From assembly GCA_030549775.1 (NCBI GenBank), contig CM060175.1:80012245-80076244 (forward strand): DNA of 64,000 bases, read 5' to 3'. This stretch comes from Tamarix chinensis (taxonomy: Eukaryota; Streptophyta; Magnoliopsida; Caryophyllales; Tamaricaceae). Position numbers and translations under genes: made by a program. Below, one piece after another: positions 38,623-50,968 of this stretch (positions within the stretch are counted from its first letter, which is position 1; each line of letters begins with the position of its first letter). The notes under the pieces are model-generated. The model had not been told where the DNA came from. It was given only the letters and a program-made list of their open reading frames with translations, and did no database searches.

Positions 38623-41600
38623 TGGGTGTGGAACCCCACTATTCTTAAACTAGTGGAATGGTCTGAAACACCATCTCAGGGACAACACACCTGAGCCACT
38701 ATAGTTTCTGGTTGAATGGAGATTAAAAACATCTTCTCAGGTAAAACGCTCCTGAGACACTATTCTCCCCGGTGGAACAGGAATACACATAAATATATAT
38801 ATATATATAGAAAAATAGATCACCTTAGTTCTGACTCACGTATTCTTTCACTTTAAATCATTAGTATCTTTTCCATAAGTTATAATGATACATTTTCATT
38901 TCACAATGAGTAGGGAACCCACTATTCTTAATTCGGTGGAACGAATTGAAACACCTTGTGGGGCAAAACGCTTATGAGCCACTATTCTTTTCGTTAGAAT
39001 AGAGATTAAAAACATCTTCTCGGAGTAAAATGCTCTCGAGCCACTATTCTCCCCGGTGGAATGGGAATACATGAATATATATAGAAAAATAGATCACATT
39101 GCCCCTACGCACGTGCTCTTTCACTTTAAGTGATTAGTATCTTATTCAATATTGATTATCAGGCATAAAACACAGTAAAACAGGTATACGTGTAGCATAG
39201 GTCCAAGTCCTTAGGTCCTTTCAAACTCTAATTATACACCCTTTAGTATTCATTCTTCCATATTGGTTATTCAACACAACTTAGATTATATCGTCTCCAA
39301 ATCCCATCATTATTATCATACACAAAATGCACGATCTAATTCCCATACACATACATTAATAATCACATCCCGGTATATTACTCACAGAAATATCTTAAAT
39401 CCAAATTCCATAGATTTGTCATAACACCTCCCATAAAATTAACATGATTTCCAATTCTGATAGATAACCTCATAAGGTCAAACATTAACAACATATTCAA
39501 AAATTTGTTTAACCTCTAGATCTTATATATGGAATAATGGTATTATCATTATAAGATGGTTTGCTCTAAATTATCCATTAAATCATTTAAGGACCCCAAA
39601 CAACAGTTATACTTCCAAGAATTCCTCATGCTATTATTATCATATTTTAATCCGCCAAACACATAAAATACCAAAATTTCCTTATTATCCCATAATGACC
39701 AAATTACCTTAAGCACAAATAATATTATTTATTTTATAAAATCTCATACCTTCCACACATATTATTTTCCAAGTCCACAAGTTATCATCAAACCTCATGA
39801 GAATTCTTGAGTCCATTTATCAAAATTCTTTTAACCCATATTTCATACCATAAGATATATTTTCACAAATATGACATTATCACAACAAAATAATAATAGT
39901 ACATGTTACCCATTCTTACTTTCTTTCACTAATATAATATCATTAAGCCCTTATTTCATACTATAAGATATATTTCCACAATATGACATTATCACAACAA
40001 AAATATAACATAATGGTACATCTCACCCATTCTTACTTTCTTTCAACATAATATTCATATCATCACAAAATATCATGGCCAACACATGTTACATCATATA
40101 TCAACAATATCATGAAAAACACATATAACCATACAAGTAAATAACACCAAAAACCCTAAACATTAAATAGTATCCTTACCAACTAGGAAACCGAGCTCTA
40201 AGCACACAAATCCTAGACTTCCTCCTCCGAAACTACTGGATTACCACCCATGAAAATAACAAAAACTATGGTTAGGCTTGAAGAGTTGAACCAAAGGAGA
40301 AATTAAGGTAAAGAGGGTAAAAATAGAAATAATTGTAGTCAAATGGAAGCTTGAGGTGTGTAGATGTGTATAGGAATGTTTGGTGAAGCCATGGTAAAAT
40401 TTTGGTGGTGTTTGGATAATGTTTGAGGGTAAAAATAGAGGTGCACGACTGAAAATGGAGAGTTACATGGTTGTGCTGCAGGCGGTGCAGCTTTGGTAGA
40501 GAGAAAATATCACGCATGGCCAAGCGATGCTGAGTTGCATGGTTGTGCTAAAAGCATGCACACCTAGGTCAAGAGAAAATATCATGCATAACTAGGCAGT
40601 GCAAAGGTTGCACGGTTGTGCGATAGGAAACTTTTAGTGTTGTACGCCCATGCACTATGCAAAAGTGCGACGGATGGGAGAATTAATAAAGGAAAAGAGG
40701 CGGTGATCGGCGGTGATGGTTGGCGACTGTGTTGGGGAAGGAGGGAAAATGGGTGTAAGGAGGGAAAATGGACATTTTCGAGTTAGTGGTTTGGGGCTAG
40801 GAAAGAAGATGGACGGGGGAGGATTTAGGGCAAGGGAAGGGTGCAGGAGTGGAGAGGGGGTGCAGGTAGTGGTTGTGATGGGTTGACGGCGGCCAAGGGT
40901 GGCGAAGGCGGCTGCAGCGAGGCTGCGAAGTGGTGCTACCGAGGAGAGTTGAGATGGGGGGCTGAGAAGGAAGGAAAAGGGAGGGGAAAACAAAGGCCTG
41001 TGGGTGGTGGTTTTGGCCAAAGGAGGTTTGGGTGGTAGAGGGGGTTGTAGGGATTATTGTGGTGGCAGAGGCGGCGGAACGGCGATAGAAAATGGCGGTG
41101 CAGGGTAGCTATCGAGAAGGGAAGGAAATAAGAGAAAAAGAAGAGAGGAGGAAGAATGAGGTTGCGGGGTGGCTCGAGGGGTGTTGTGATTGATCGGGGT
41201 GAGGTAGAGGGTGGCAAGGGGTGGTGCAGGTGGCTGTTGAGGCGGCAGCGGTGGTGGCGGCAAAGCAAAACGGGGAGGATGAGGGAAGGAGGAGAAAGGG
41301 AAAAAAAAGGTCGAGCAGCATGGGGAGTTCGAGAAAAAATGTAGAACGAGGCAGGGAAGGAGGAGGAAAAAGAAGAGGAAGAGAAGGGAGCGAATAGGGA
41401 GCTCGAGGGCGGCGGTAAGGTGGTAGGGAAATGGGAGTTGCAGGGAGAGGAAGAAGGGATATGGCAGGGTATAGGGGAAGGGAGAGAGGGATGGTGGGGC
41501 CGGGATGGAGCAAGAAAACGATGAGAGAGAGAGAGATAGGGAAGTAGTAGGGGGAGAGGGTTGTAGGTTGGGTGGCGGAGATGGCGGGGTGGTCGGGATT

Positions 41601-41768
41601 TTTGTCGAGGAAAGAGGAAGAAGAAAGAAGAAGAAGGGGAGGGGGAGCTGGGCACGACGGGTGACCTAAGGAAAGAAGGTGTGGGTAGGCCCGGTCGGGG
41701 AGAAAGGAAAGAAAAGAAAAGAGGGAGGTGGGCCGGCGACGCACGTGGAGGCAAGGGCAAAGTGGTGA
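38623..41768 (-). mobile_element. LTR L6 (L family, minus), truncated on the gypsy side
   Basis: It starts abruptly within the tandem array (ACCCCACTATTCTTAAACTA), so the TGTAA-end half is lost. Then follow array units (38630-39120), AT-rich sequence, the ACCGAGCTCTAAGCAC block at 40192 (corresponding to 30362 in L4 and inverted 54805 in L9), and a purine-rich part (40630-41760) that is the inverted pyrimidine-rich LTR 5' part. The long frames 40936-41897 on the minus strand are proline/serine-rich products of that composition, with no domain. The far terminus is not resolved; tandem repeats begin at 41770. Confidence 0.65.
38630..39120 (-). repeat. Duplicated array block in L6
   Basis: A block of about 200 bp (CCACTATTCTTAA ... 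GAGATTAAAAACATCTTCTC ... CTCCCCGGTGGAA ... ATATATAGAAAAATAGATCAC) occurs twice, at about 38632-38830 and 38927-39095, each containing two array units. Confidence 0.8.
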
Positions 41769-41769
41769 T

Positions 41770-42060
41770 TTTGTAATTAAAGGGTAAAAGGGTAATTTTG
41801 GAATTAAAGGATAAAATAGTAATTTTGTAAGTAAGGATAAAATGGTAATTTTGTGAATAAAAGGTAAAATGGTAAATATGATAAATGTGATGGGCAATTT
41901 GGTAATTTAACTAACTAAAGGGGTAATTTGGTAATTAAGATAATGAACAGGGGTAATTTGGTAATTTAACCAACTAAAGGGGTAATTTGGTAATTAGGAT
42001 AATGAACAGGGGTAATTTGGTAATTTGACCAACTAAAAGGCAATTTATTAATTATAATAA
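41770..42060 (+). repeat. GGTAATTTTGG / GGTAATTTGGTAATT tandem repeats
   Basis: Four units of about 27 bp (AAGGGTAAAATGGTAATTTT type, 41778-41880) are followed by five alternating 29/30-bp units (GGGGTAATTTGGTAATTTAA with CCAACTAAA or GATAATGAACA, 41893-42047), i.e. a 59-bp higher-order unit in two and a half copies. It lies at the junction of L6 and L7. Confidence 0.88.
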
Positions 42061-42159
42061 AGGAAATGGGCAAATTGGTAATCTAACTAACCAAATGGGA
42101 AATATATTAAGTGTAACAATTACGAAGGGTGATTAGTGGCCTAATAAGTGTGGGAGATA

Positions 42160-44249
42160 GCTCGGTAACCTAAACCGAGTAAGGGTGTAGCTAAGACCGA
42201 ATGTGTGCTATGTATCCTACATGCCTTGGATGTCCTATATAATTATATGTCGTGTTCTATATTCTATCATCTTAATTGTTTCATGTATGGCGCGGCTTGG
42301 AACAGAGGTATGTTCATGTGTCCTCTTTTGGTATGTGCTAATATGGATATACTGTGATGTGGCCCTTTAGGACATGCATGCTAGGATAATTAATGTGGTG
42401 ATGTGGGATGGAGGCATGAAAAAGAAAAATAGGAAAATAGGATAGCCAAGAGAAAGTAAGTTGGCTAATGTAGGTATGGGAGGAACTAGGATTTGCATGG
42501 GAATTTTAGGGTTTGACATGATAAATATCGAGGGTTTTGCATGGGATGGTTAGAGTCTGCATAGGGGCAAACTTTGCGTATGGAAATTTGCCTCGAGGCG
42601 TGAGGAAGGTAATAGAAGTGTCGTTTGGGTGTCTGGGGGCTTCGGGCGAAAAATAGTACGTGGGATAGTATAAGGATGCATAGGAGACCAGGCTAGGGTT
42701 TAGAAGGAAACCCTAATTTGAGTAGGTGGAAGAAGAAAAATAAAATAATAAAAATAAATGAGGATGAGTGGGGTATGAAGTGAGGGCTGAATCTGAGGGT
42801 CGTGACGTGTGGGGGTGTTAAAATAATCTGGGTTGTGTGAGGCAGAAAAAGGTGGGCCATATAGACCCAAATTATGGTTTCTGGAGAAAACCATAGGGTA
42901 AGGCGGTGAGTGGACTTTGGGTTATAAGGTAGTGGTCCTTGACCCACACACTTAGGAGTTGGGGCTCCCGATGTGAGTAAGTGGATTAAGGGAAGGATGT
43001 CGGGGCAAGTTAGGAGGTGCAGAAGTCTCAAGATATGGGACAGGCCCTCTTGGGAGGATAAGTGTGGATATAGCTAGCCATGCATGTCTAGAGTGAAATC
43101 TACCGAATAAGATGTGGTAAAACACTAATCATGTAAAGTGGAAGATTATTGAGCCGGGCCCAGACCAATCCACCGGCATAATAGTGGTCAGGTGTCGGGG
43201 TGCCCTGGAGACCAATCTACCGGCATATAATAGTGGTTAGGAGCTTTATGCCCTATACGTGACCGATCCACCGGTTATAATAGTGGGGGATCCCAAGCTC
43301 AATAAACCAAACCCTAATTTGTTAAGATACAAAAAAGACACTAAGTACTTATAGTGAAATACCACGAGAGTCGGGGCCAGACTGATCCACTAGCATAATA
43401 GTGCCCAGGAGCATTTTGCCTTAGAGACCAATCCACCGGCATATAATAGTGGTTAGGTATGTTCTGCCTTATAAGTGACCGATCCACCGGCTATAATAGT
43501 GGGGTTCCCGCACTCGCATGGATATTTATAATCCGAGATGATTGATTAATGATGGACTAATGGCCTTAAGGCCCTAAAAGTATTGATTATTCATGATGGC
43601 GTATTAATGTTTGGTTGACTTGTTAAGTATGCGAATGGATGAAAGTGAATGTTACGTATACACCATTAATATCTGTTTGACTTGTTGAATATGTGAATGT
43701 ATAGATCTGAATGTTATGTTTATACATGTCATTATGTACATATATAGTAGTATATCACGTGTTACATTGCGTGCCAACTTTTAAGTGTGTTTTTAAAGGG
43801 TTACTCAGTACGGTAGTACTAAAGGGTTCCATTCGTGGGGCCCCTGCCTATTCAATGGACAGTGTCCCTTGCAAGTTATTTTTAGCTGCTATTCAAGTGG
43901 ACCCTCGGGAAAGAGCGTAAGGAACTATCTGGAAAGTCCTAGGGTAATATTCCTTCCCTTTTTAAACCTTATTTGTGATGTGGCCTTCATTTTCTTGTAA
44001 CCACCATTGGTGGATTATATTCTTATAAAATGTTTACTTGTGCTACTCTGATTTAAATATGTTTGAATTTCTCGTAAATTGTATTTTACATTTTTAGCCT
44101 TGACACTTAGTACTGGAACAGTAGGGTGAATCGGTCTAGTACTAGGTGTGGCGGTAATATCCCCAGAATTCACGGATTATTACTTTGCTTTCACTAATTT
44201 TATTTTAATTAAATGAAATTTTTCAGTAGTGAATTTTGAGGGTGTTACA
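42160..44249 (+). mobile_element. LTR L7 (L family), close relative of L2, 5' part missing or unrecognised
   Basis: From GAGTAAGGGTGTAGCTAAGA at 42177 it runs parallel to L2 from 16791: the TCCTATA/CCTTTAGGACATGCATG block (42360), AAAATAGTACGTGG (42651), the bipartite array (43150-43510), an AGTAC-GGTA-GTACT hairpin (43808-43821) and the end GAGGGTGTTACA at 44249. The next bases TACAT would be the target duplication; the left partner was not found. It lacks the 27-bp minisatellite of L2. The small frames in it are not supported as genes. Confidence 0.75.
43150..43510 (+). repeat. Tandem array in L7
   Basis: Two groups of three units with CC(G/A)ATCCACCGGCATA and AATAGTGG, as in L2, separated by an ACTTATAGTGAAATACCAC spacer. 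Confidence 0.88.
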
Positions 44250-45969
44250 TACATAGTCTACGAATGTCAGCATATTAGGTGTCTCATATCTAGGATAGGA
44301 ATACCTATTTGTGAAGCTTTTTCCTCCTGACCTTGTGCCGAAGCCACATCTTCTTGAGAAGCTTGTTTAAGTGGTTATCATGTACATTTTTTGCTATGTC
44401 ATAGCCCTCTAATGAATTATTTTGTGACATTTGCGAAACACTGGATAAGAGCCTTTTTATGTGCTTGTTCTACTCATTTATACCCTGTGTTGAAGTATTA
44501 ACTATATCTCCCTAAATTCAATTTTGTATTTTTCCTTCTTTGTGGCTCATTTAAAATATAGTGAATATGTGATGTTGGTACATGCATTAGCAATAATGTC
44601 ATACTAGATAAAGATTTAAATGTAAAATTAGGAATGTCTTCAAAATCCAACAATTAAAGGGATATGACTTTGTATAAATACCCACTTCTTGGTAAATCCA
44701 ACATAATAAGTAGACCATAACAAATGGAGGGATGCACATGTAAGGAAATGTTAATATTTCATAGTATACAAAATAAAACAAGCTCAATATGTGAAACCAA
44801 TAGGTTTAATTTATTTAATAAGCTATTACTACATGAACCAAAACAAAGGTTTGCAAGTGTTCAATAACTTTCAATTACACGAAACATCAACCTGACACCC
44901 CAAACCATAGCATAACATGTGAATTAGGCATTAGTAACCATGATCATAATCACACTATTATCAACCATAACATTGTCATTAATGGTTATAAAACTATTGG
45001 TCCAATCAAACTCTAACAAGCCCTTAACTTGAGAAATCCAACTATCCAATCCCGCCGTTATTATAACAAGAGAAAAAAGATGTCTAATCATGCATGAGAT
45101 TAAAATATATAGTTTCCAATATTTCCATGTTCTGAATAACTGGTCTAACAATTATTGTTTCTATACAATGGAAAAAAGCTACACAAAATGTTCATTAGAC
45201 ATGCTAAAAAAAGGTGGGTTTCTCAATAAATCAAACACACTCTCATATCACATACCTTAACAAAAATTTCAAAATAACCACCCCTAGTGTAAGGAATTTA
45301 CGACCAAATCCCTCCAAAAAGTGAGTAACTCACTCCTAAACCCCGTCCTAATGTGAGAAACTCACACCTAGCCCCCTCATAATCATGAGGATCTTACACC
45401 CAACCCCTTCCCCAACATGACAACCTTGTCTTCAATTTGTAACAAAGACGAGGATAAATCTATACACATTTGAAAGAACCATACATAAATCTACAAATAT
45501 ATTAATATTAAAATTGTTTACTTACCTTGATTACAAATCTTATACATCATATTTTTTTCATTTGCGTGGGTTTGCTAATACAATGGGAAGAAGCTTAGAG
45601 GAAAGAATTAGATGGGAGTGGATGAGCGTGAGGAGTCAGAATTAATAGAGAGGCCTATTATGGTTGGTGGAAAATTAATAGTGCATTTGGACTGCGATGA
45701 GGGTAACCATTACAAAGTAACCTAGGCAAAGGGAATGAGGGTGAATTGGGGTGAATATTTTAAAATGTTGTTTAGATAATATCAACCTAACTTAGGTGAC
45801 TCAAGATGAATATTTTAATTTTTTTTAGATTGTGATGAATGTATAAAATCTACTTATATTTTCACATTCACCTCTATCACCCCCGAAACTAGAGGTTGAT
45901 AAAAATAAGGTTAACTAGGGTGAACAGAGATGAAACTTTAACCCCAATTTATTAGGTTGAAGTTAACAA
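44250..45969. other. Unassigned sequence between L7 and L8
   Basis: AT-rich. At 45290-45420 the words CTCACACCTA / ACTCACTCCTAAACCCC recur loosely. Frames at 44599-44787 and 44924-45151 have no recognisable domain. A short minus-strand coding-like stretch near 44470-44300 (NNSLEGYDIAKNVHDNHLNK) could be a decayed transposon protein, but I cannot place it. Confidence 0.35.
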
Positions 45970-48424
45970 TGTAACACCCCCATTTTTATGACTTGAAATT
46001 TTTGTCTAAATAATTAATTACGGAAACTAAAACAAATAAAAATATAGGGTGTTACTGTCATACTTAGTACAAGTCAATTTTCTCTAAAATTCTCATACCA
46101 AATGTTAATGCTAAAACCATTACTCCACTTAAATTAGTAACACAATTAAAAGTAATAGAATAAAGAGAACAACAAATTGATATCATTTTGAAAATTAACA
46201 TCATCGATGGTTACAAAATTCAAATGAGAAAAGGTAGGTAAGGACATAAAAGTCCAAATACAACCAAACTCAGACATCATAAAGGATACCATATAGACCT
46301 TCTCTTAACCCATATTATTATCTTTTGGTAGTACTTGCAAGCTAACCTATAAAGACCGTTACCCATGTAATTGGCATTAACGCATAAAAAGGAACCCTTC
46401 AGTTGAATAGTACTGAGTAACCTATTATACAACACTAAAATAAAAAATCCTCACGGAACACATAAAAGTCATCACAATAAGACATAGGATAAAACATCAA
46501 AATACACATGTGATAATCAAAATGCAATAATCATATAAGATAACTGAATGATACCGAGGCCACATATTATTCATGCTCGTTTATTTAAAACTCATTGATA
46601 TTTACCGACCGAACATCCAATTAATGTTTTGTGAAGTATGATTGGAAACAACCTAAACCCATTAACCATATCAATAGCAATGGGTCATATATCTCATTAT
46701 CAATATCACTAAATCCCATAGCATCATAGGTAGGCATGGAGATTACTACCGAAAGCTAGGCACAAATGTTGCTATCAAATCACAAACAAACACAAATGCT
46801 ACTATTAATCAATCCAATAATAACCATTTCCATTTGTATTTACTTAAGGGGAGATTATATCAACCTAGAGACACCAAGGTACTTCACCTATACTGACACA
46901 CCAAGGCAACATAACATCCTATTAGCTATCAACCCAATGGCACTAATATATCCTGGTAGCATTGGCATACAAAGGTAACAAAGTACCTTAACGAAAAAGA
47001 CACTTAATCCATAAGTATGCGTATGTTCTATAAGTCTGTAGAGCTCAATAAAGTAAGACGTAGGGTCTAGATAAGGCACAAAACACAAAAATCCATAATC
47101 AATGGTGGACTAAACTACATATTTAGGGTAACAACCCCTAAAGAATAACCGTTCATAATCTTGAGGTCTTTCACTTTAAATATTAGCCACTCAGTATAAA
47201 AAAAAGAATTCATTCTGTTAATTTACACACTTTTTAAGAAAATAATAAAAATAGTCTTAAAATTATAGTTTCACTCTTCATTAAAAATAACAAAGCATTT
47301 AATGCATATATATATATATATTTTTTTTTTAAAAGTGAGGGTAGACATGGAAATTAGGCTTTAACTCTTCTAAAATGAATTTATTCTTGATACAAAAAAT
47401 TAACGCCATAGTGAATTTAATTTTGATATAGAGGGACTAGTATTTTATTAAAGTGACCACGAAATCACATAATATTAAATAGGTCCAAATTCCATATTTA
47501 ACCATTTTATTCATTTTTGAATTATTCAAGATAAGTATAATTAAGGTCAATACCAATTTCAAAATTAAAAACATATTAAGGCAATTCTAGGATCAATTAT
47601 TCACATTTAGACACATTAGGTTGAAAATGACCAAAATGCCCTTAGGTCGTAGATACTAATTTATCGTCCGTTTTTAAATGCCAGTTCCATTTTATTTATT
47701 ATTTTTTTCACGAAAAGGCTAAATACCACAATTAAATTAATTATCCCACAATTAAATTAATTGATACACCAAATGACTATTTTGCCCTTATTTGTGATTC
47801 TACACATAAAACCCTAGCATGCACTTTTATTTCATTTGAAATCACAAATCCCTAGACTCAACAATAACTAATACTTATTAAACATGTTTGTCAAAATAAA
47901 TAACATAATACCCTTAAAATGACCAAATTGCCCCTAGGGCACACAACAATAATTATACTACAATTTTGTCTAAACATACCCAATCTATCATTTTACACGT
48001 ACGTGTTATATATAGTATTTGCCTGATACTAAAGTCAATTTAGTAATATTTTTGTACCCATAATATTTTACATAAGATAACATGTTTAGTCTTTCAATTT
48101 CAGACTAATAGAAATAATCACATAATTATAAGGTAACGAATCACGTTTAACATATTTTATACACAATAACCCTAATGTGTTATCATGCAATACTTAACAT
48201 TTTAGTAAAGTATACGAGTTACCATATAGCAACAAACTAAACATGGGTTGTACCTCATAATCCTAATATGCTATCATATAATATTTAATATTTTAATAAG
48301 TATAAGAATTACCTATTTTCTAGCAAAATTACAATTACCAGTATCTTACTAAAAATTATTAAGTTTCGCTAATCAAACTTTATACCTAAAATAACAATAC
48401 ATTAATTGTATTAATATTTAACAA

Positions 48425-48456
<32 letters not shown>

Positions 48457-49720
48457 TAATAATAATAATAATTTATATTAAAATATTAATTGACTGAAAT
48501 TATCACAACACCCTTAATATTTAAAAAATGGATAACAAAAATTTATGAAATTTTTTCCTCACACTACATAAGTTGAGCACACAAAGAGGGGGTGTATGTG
48601 TTGGGTGGTGGAGATGGTTAGCTAGCTACGGTTCACGAGTGTGGTAGTGGTGGTGAGGTCAAGGGAGGCACGAGCTAAGGATGGATGGTAGTAGATGCAA
48701 AAGAAGGCGATGGAAGGAAGAGGAGATGATGGCAAGGTAGGGAATGGGGTGGATAGTGGTGTGATAGTGGCTATGAGATAGTGATGGTGGGACGATGGCT
48801 GTAACAGGGGAGATGGTTGTTGAATTAATATTAGAAGTGATATGGTAGAGGGTGGTAAAGAAGGGGCTTGAGGCTGTGACGGTGTTAGGTAAGGATGGAA
48901 GAAGGGTTACGGTGAGGGGAAGGTGAGGTGGAGGAATGGTGTAGGAGGGGATATAGTATAGGACGATGTAGGTTAGGATGGTGGAGTGGCACACGCTAGG
49001 AGGGGGCTGCGGTAGATGATGCCAAAGTAGAGGAAGAAGTTACGGTGGATGGAGCAGAAGTAGATGGGAGATCAACAATAGCTTTTGCCATTGTCAGGGG
49101 TGGTGCAATGGAAAAAATGGAAACAGGGGAGGAGAATGAAGGATATGGGGTTTGAGCGATGTTGAAGGCTGTAGTGGTTAGGAGATGGGTGGTTGAAAGC
49201 TTAGGGAAGAAAATAGATGAGGATGATGAAGTGCTTTAGTAGTGGAGGAGGTGTTGAGTCGTTGAGGAGGATGGTGGTGTAGAGGAGAAAACACGAGCAG
49301 TGCGTGGTGGCTGAGGCACAAGTTGAGCAATCATGGATGACGCACGACTAAGGCATGTAACAAGCCACGAGTCATATAAGGTTGGTGGAAGAATTTGATG
49401 GTCGAGGGTGATGGTGGATGGTGAGTGGTGATCAATGGTTTTTGTCTGCACGAGGAAGGGAAGGGAGAAAGAAGGATGAGGAGAATAATAAGAGAAAGAA
49501 GAAAGAATAATGGGGATGGTCGTGGTCGTGAAACCAAACAAGGTTGATAAAGGGAGTATAGGAAAGACAATCGGGGGATTTGGGTGCTATATTGATGAAT
49601 ATGGCTGTTTGGATGAAAATGAATGGTAGTAGGGGCTGCGAGGTTAGTTTGGTTGAGTTGGAGAGGAAGAAGCATACAATAAAACCGCAGTCGCGGTTGC
49701 GGTATCAAAGTATCATGGTC
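45970..49720 (-). mobile_element. LTR L8 (L family, minus), far end approximate
   Basis: It starts TGTAACACCCCCATTTTTAT at 45970 (flank AACAA), with the AGGGTGTTACTGTCATACTTAGTACAAG stretch parallel to L4 at 25283. Inverted it shows GGTTACTCAGTAC at 46406-46420 with a TTTTTATGCG continuation. A purine-rich block (48590-49560) is the inverted pyrimidine-rich 5' part; the frames 48659-48994 and 49236-49708 derive from it. An AAT microsatellite lies at 48427-48472. The tandem array is absent or reduced to traces near 46590-46700. The far end is near 49.7-49.9 kb, without a confirmed duplication. Confidence 0.6.
48427..48472. repeat. (AAT)n microsatellite
   Basis: About 15 AAT units with one interruption, inside L8. 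Confidence 0.95.
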
Positions 49721-50203
49721 GATAAATTATGTGTCGAGGTCATTGCAGCATAATTTTTTATTTTTTTTCACAATATGGTATAAATATTATTTATTCATCA
49801 TTTAATTACTTATACAACTATACATTAATGTTATATGTTATATTAAAAGTCTCAAAATTACTTATTATATGTTTAATTATTCGAACAACACTAATTTTTC
49901 CTTGTAATGAGAAATAAGCCGTGTTGGTATTGAATCTCACACTCACATCTTCTTTGGTTATCCTGTTGTTGTTTCTATTTAGAAGGAGATCAGGTATGAG
50001 CTTGGTATTACAAAAGGTTGTACAACTACAATCGTATATGTAATTTGAGCTCTTAGAAGAAGTTAAAGAGGTTTCAAACTTCTAAGTTCATTACTTTTGT
50101 CCGGTTCTTAGCCCTAGCTACTAGTCTGCTACTACTTACCTAGTATGGAGATTGGAGAGTAAAGAATGAAGATGCTTTTGATTCTAAATATCTAGATACT
50201 AAT
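49721..50203. other. Unassigned sequence before Cassandra
   Basis: AT-rich. It contains CAGGTATGAGCTTGGTATTACA at 49993-50014, which resembles the interior L-family phrase at 16785-16806 but gives no boundary. No gene is seen. Confidence 0.35.
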
Positions 50204-50208
50204 GGTTT

Positions 50209-50512
50209 TGTAATACCCCAAATTGAGCGGAGTGTTATAAGAATTGATTTGGCTACTTATATCAACATGGTATACCATCCTTTTGGTGATTCCTTCCTAA
50301 GAACTCCACAGTTAAGCGTACTGGCCGTGGAGCAATTTAAGGATGGGTGACCTCCTGGGAAGTTTCGAAAATTTTCTAAAAGTTTCTCGGGAAGCACGTG
50401 AGTGAGGACAAAGCGTGCTAAAAGGACTCGTGTTAATTTGTGGGGCCAGCCGATCAATCCGAAAGCACTCCAAGGTAGCCCACGCGTGGTCCTGTCGACT
50501 CGGGGTGTTACA
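50209..50512 (+). repeat. Cassandra 5' LTR
   Basis: 304 bp, TG...CA ends. It holds the 5S-like region at 50261-50365 and the conserved CGGGAAGCACGTGAGTGAGG and GTAGCCCACGCGTGGTCC parts downstream of it. Confidence 0.95.
50261..50365 (+). promoter_or_regulatory. 5S rRNA-like Pol III promoter region, 5' LTR
   Basis: The stretch follows plant 5S rRNA: ATACCATC..., AAGAACTCCACAGTTAAGCG (box A at about 50309-50323) and GGATGGGTGACCTCCTGGGA (intermediate element and box C, 50341-50363). It is derived from 5S RNA, not a functional 5S gene. Confidence 0.9.
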
Positions 50513-50514
50513 AA

Positions 50515-50526
50515 TGGTATCAGAGC
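50515..50526 (+). other. Primer-binding site for initiator tRNA-Met
   Basis: TGGTATCAGAGC, two bases after the 5' LTR, is complementary to the 3' end of plant initiator methionine tRNA. Confidence 0.92.
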
Positions 50527-50659
50527 AAAACCGCGACCGTGAGCTAAACTTGGATGAGTTAGTCAGCCACCTAGCGGGACGATTCTTGGGATGAACTGTA
50601 TTGAGACAGTCATTGGTTGAGGCACAACGAGGACGTTGTGTTCTTTGAGTGGGGGTGAA

Positions 50660-50963
50660 TGTAATACCCCAAATTGAGCGGAGTGTTATAAGAATTGATT
50701 TGGCTACTTATATCAACATGGCATACCATCCTTTTGGTGATTCCGTCCTAAGATCTCCACAGTTAAGCGTGCTGACCGTGGAGCAATTTTAGGATGAGTG
50801 ACCTCCTGGGAAGTTTCGGAAATTTTCTAAAAGTTTTTCGGGAAGCACGTGAGTGAGGACAAAGCGTGCTAAAAGGACTCGTGTTGATTTGTGGAGCTAG
50901 CCGATCAATCCGAAAGCACTCCAAGGTAGCCCCCGCGTGGTCGTGTCGACTCGGGGTGTTACA
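50660..50963 (+). repeat. Cassandra 3' LTR
   Basis: Same length as the 5' LTR. Its 5S-like part (50712-50816) has box A AGTTAAGCGTGCTG, closer to the plant 5S consensus than the 5' copy. The start of box C is changed to GGATGAGTGACC, where the 5' copy has the consensus GGATGGGTGACC. Confidence 0.95.
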
Positions 50964-50968
50964 GGTTT

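Larger units (their letters stand above)
50209..50963 (+). mobile_element. Cassandra TRIM retrotransposon, complete, 755 bp
   Basis: Cassandra elements are short non-autonomous LTR retrotransposons whose LTRs carry a 5S rRNA-derived RNA polymerase III promoter. Two 304-bp LTRs (50209-50512 and 50660-50963) begin TGTAATACCCCAAATTGAGC and end CTCGGGGTGTTACA. They differ at about 14 positions by my count (about 95% identity) with no gaps. A primer-binding site for initiator tRNA-Met, TGGTATCAGAGC, lies at 50515-50526, and a purine tract precedes the second LTR at 50647-50659. The internal part is only 147 bp and codes for nothing. The 5-bp duplication GGTTT is perfect (50204-50208 and 50964-50968). 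It is mobilised by proteins of other elements. Confidence 0.97.

Noticed and set aside
40936..41897. Long Pro/Ser-rich minus-strand frames (274 and 262 residues)
   Set aside because: They overlap in different frames over a purine-rich stretch that is the pyrimidine-rich LTR part inverted; length results from few stops in biased sequence.
45965..49906. Target duplication AACAA for L8 with a second copy near 49885
   Set aside because: The sequence before the second AACAA does not look like an L-family terminus, so a chance match is likely.
50261..50365. A genuine 5S rRNA gene
   Set aside because: The 5S-like stretch lies in both LTRs of an element with tRNA primer site and target duplication and differs at many positions from 5S; it is the Cassandra promoter region.
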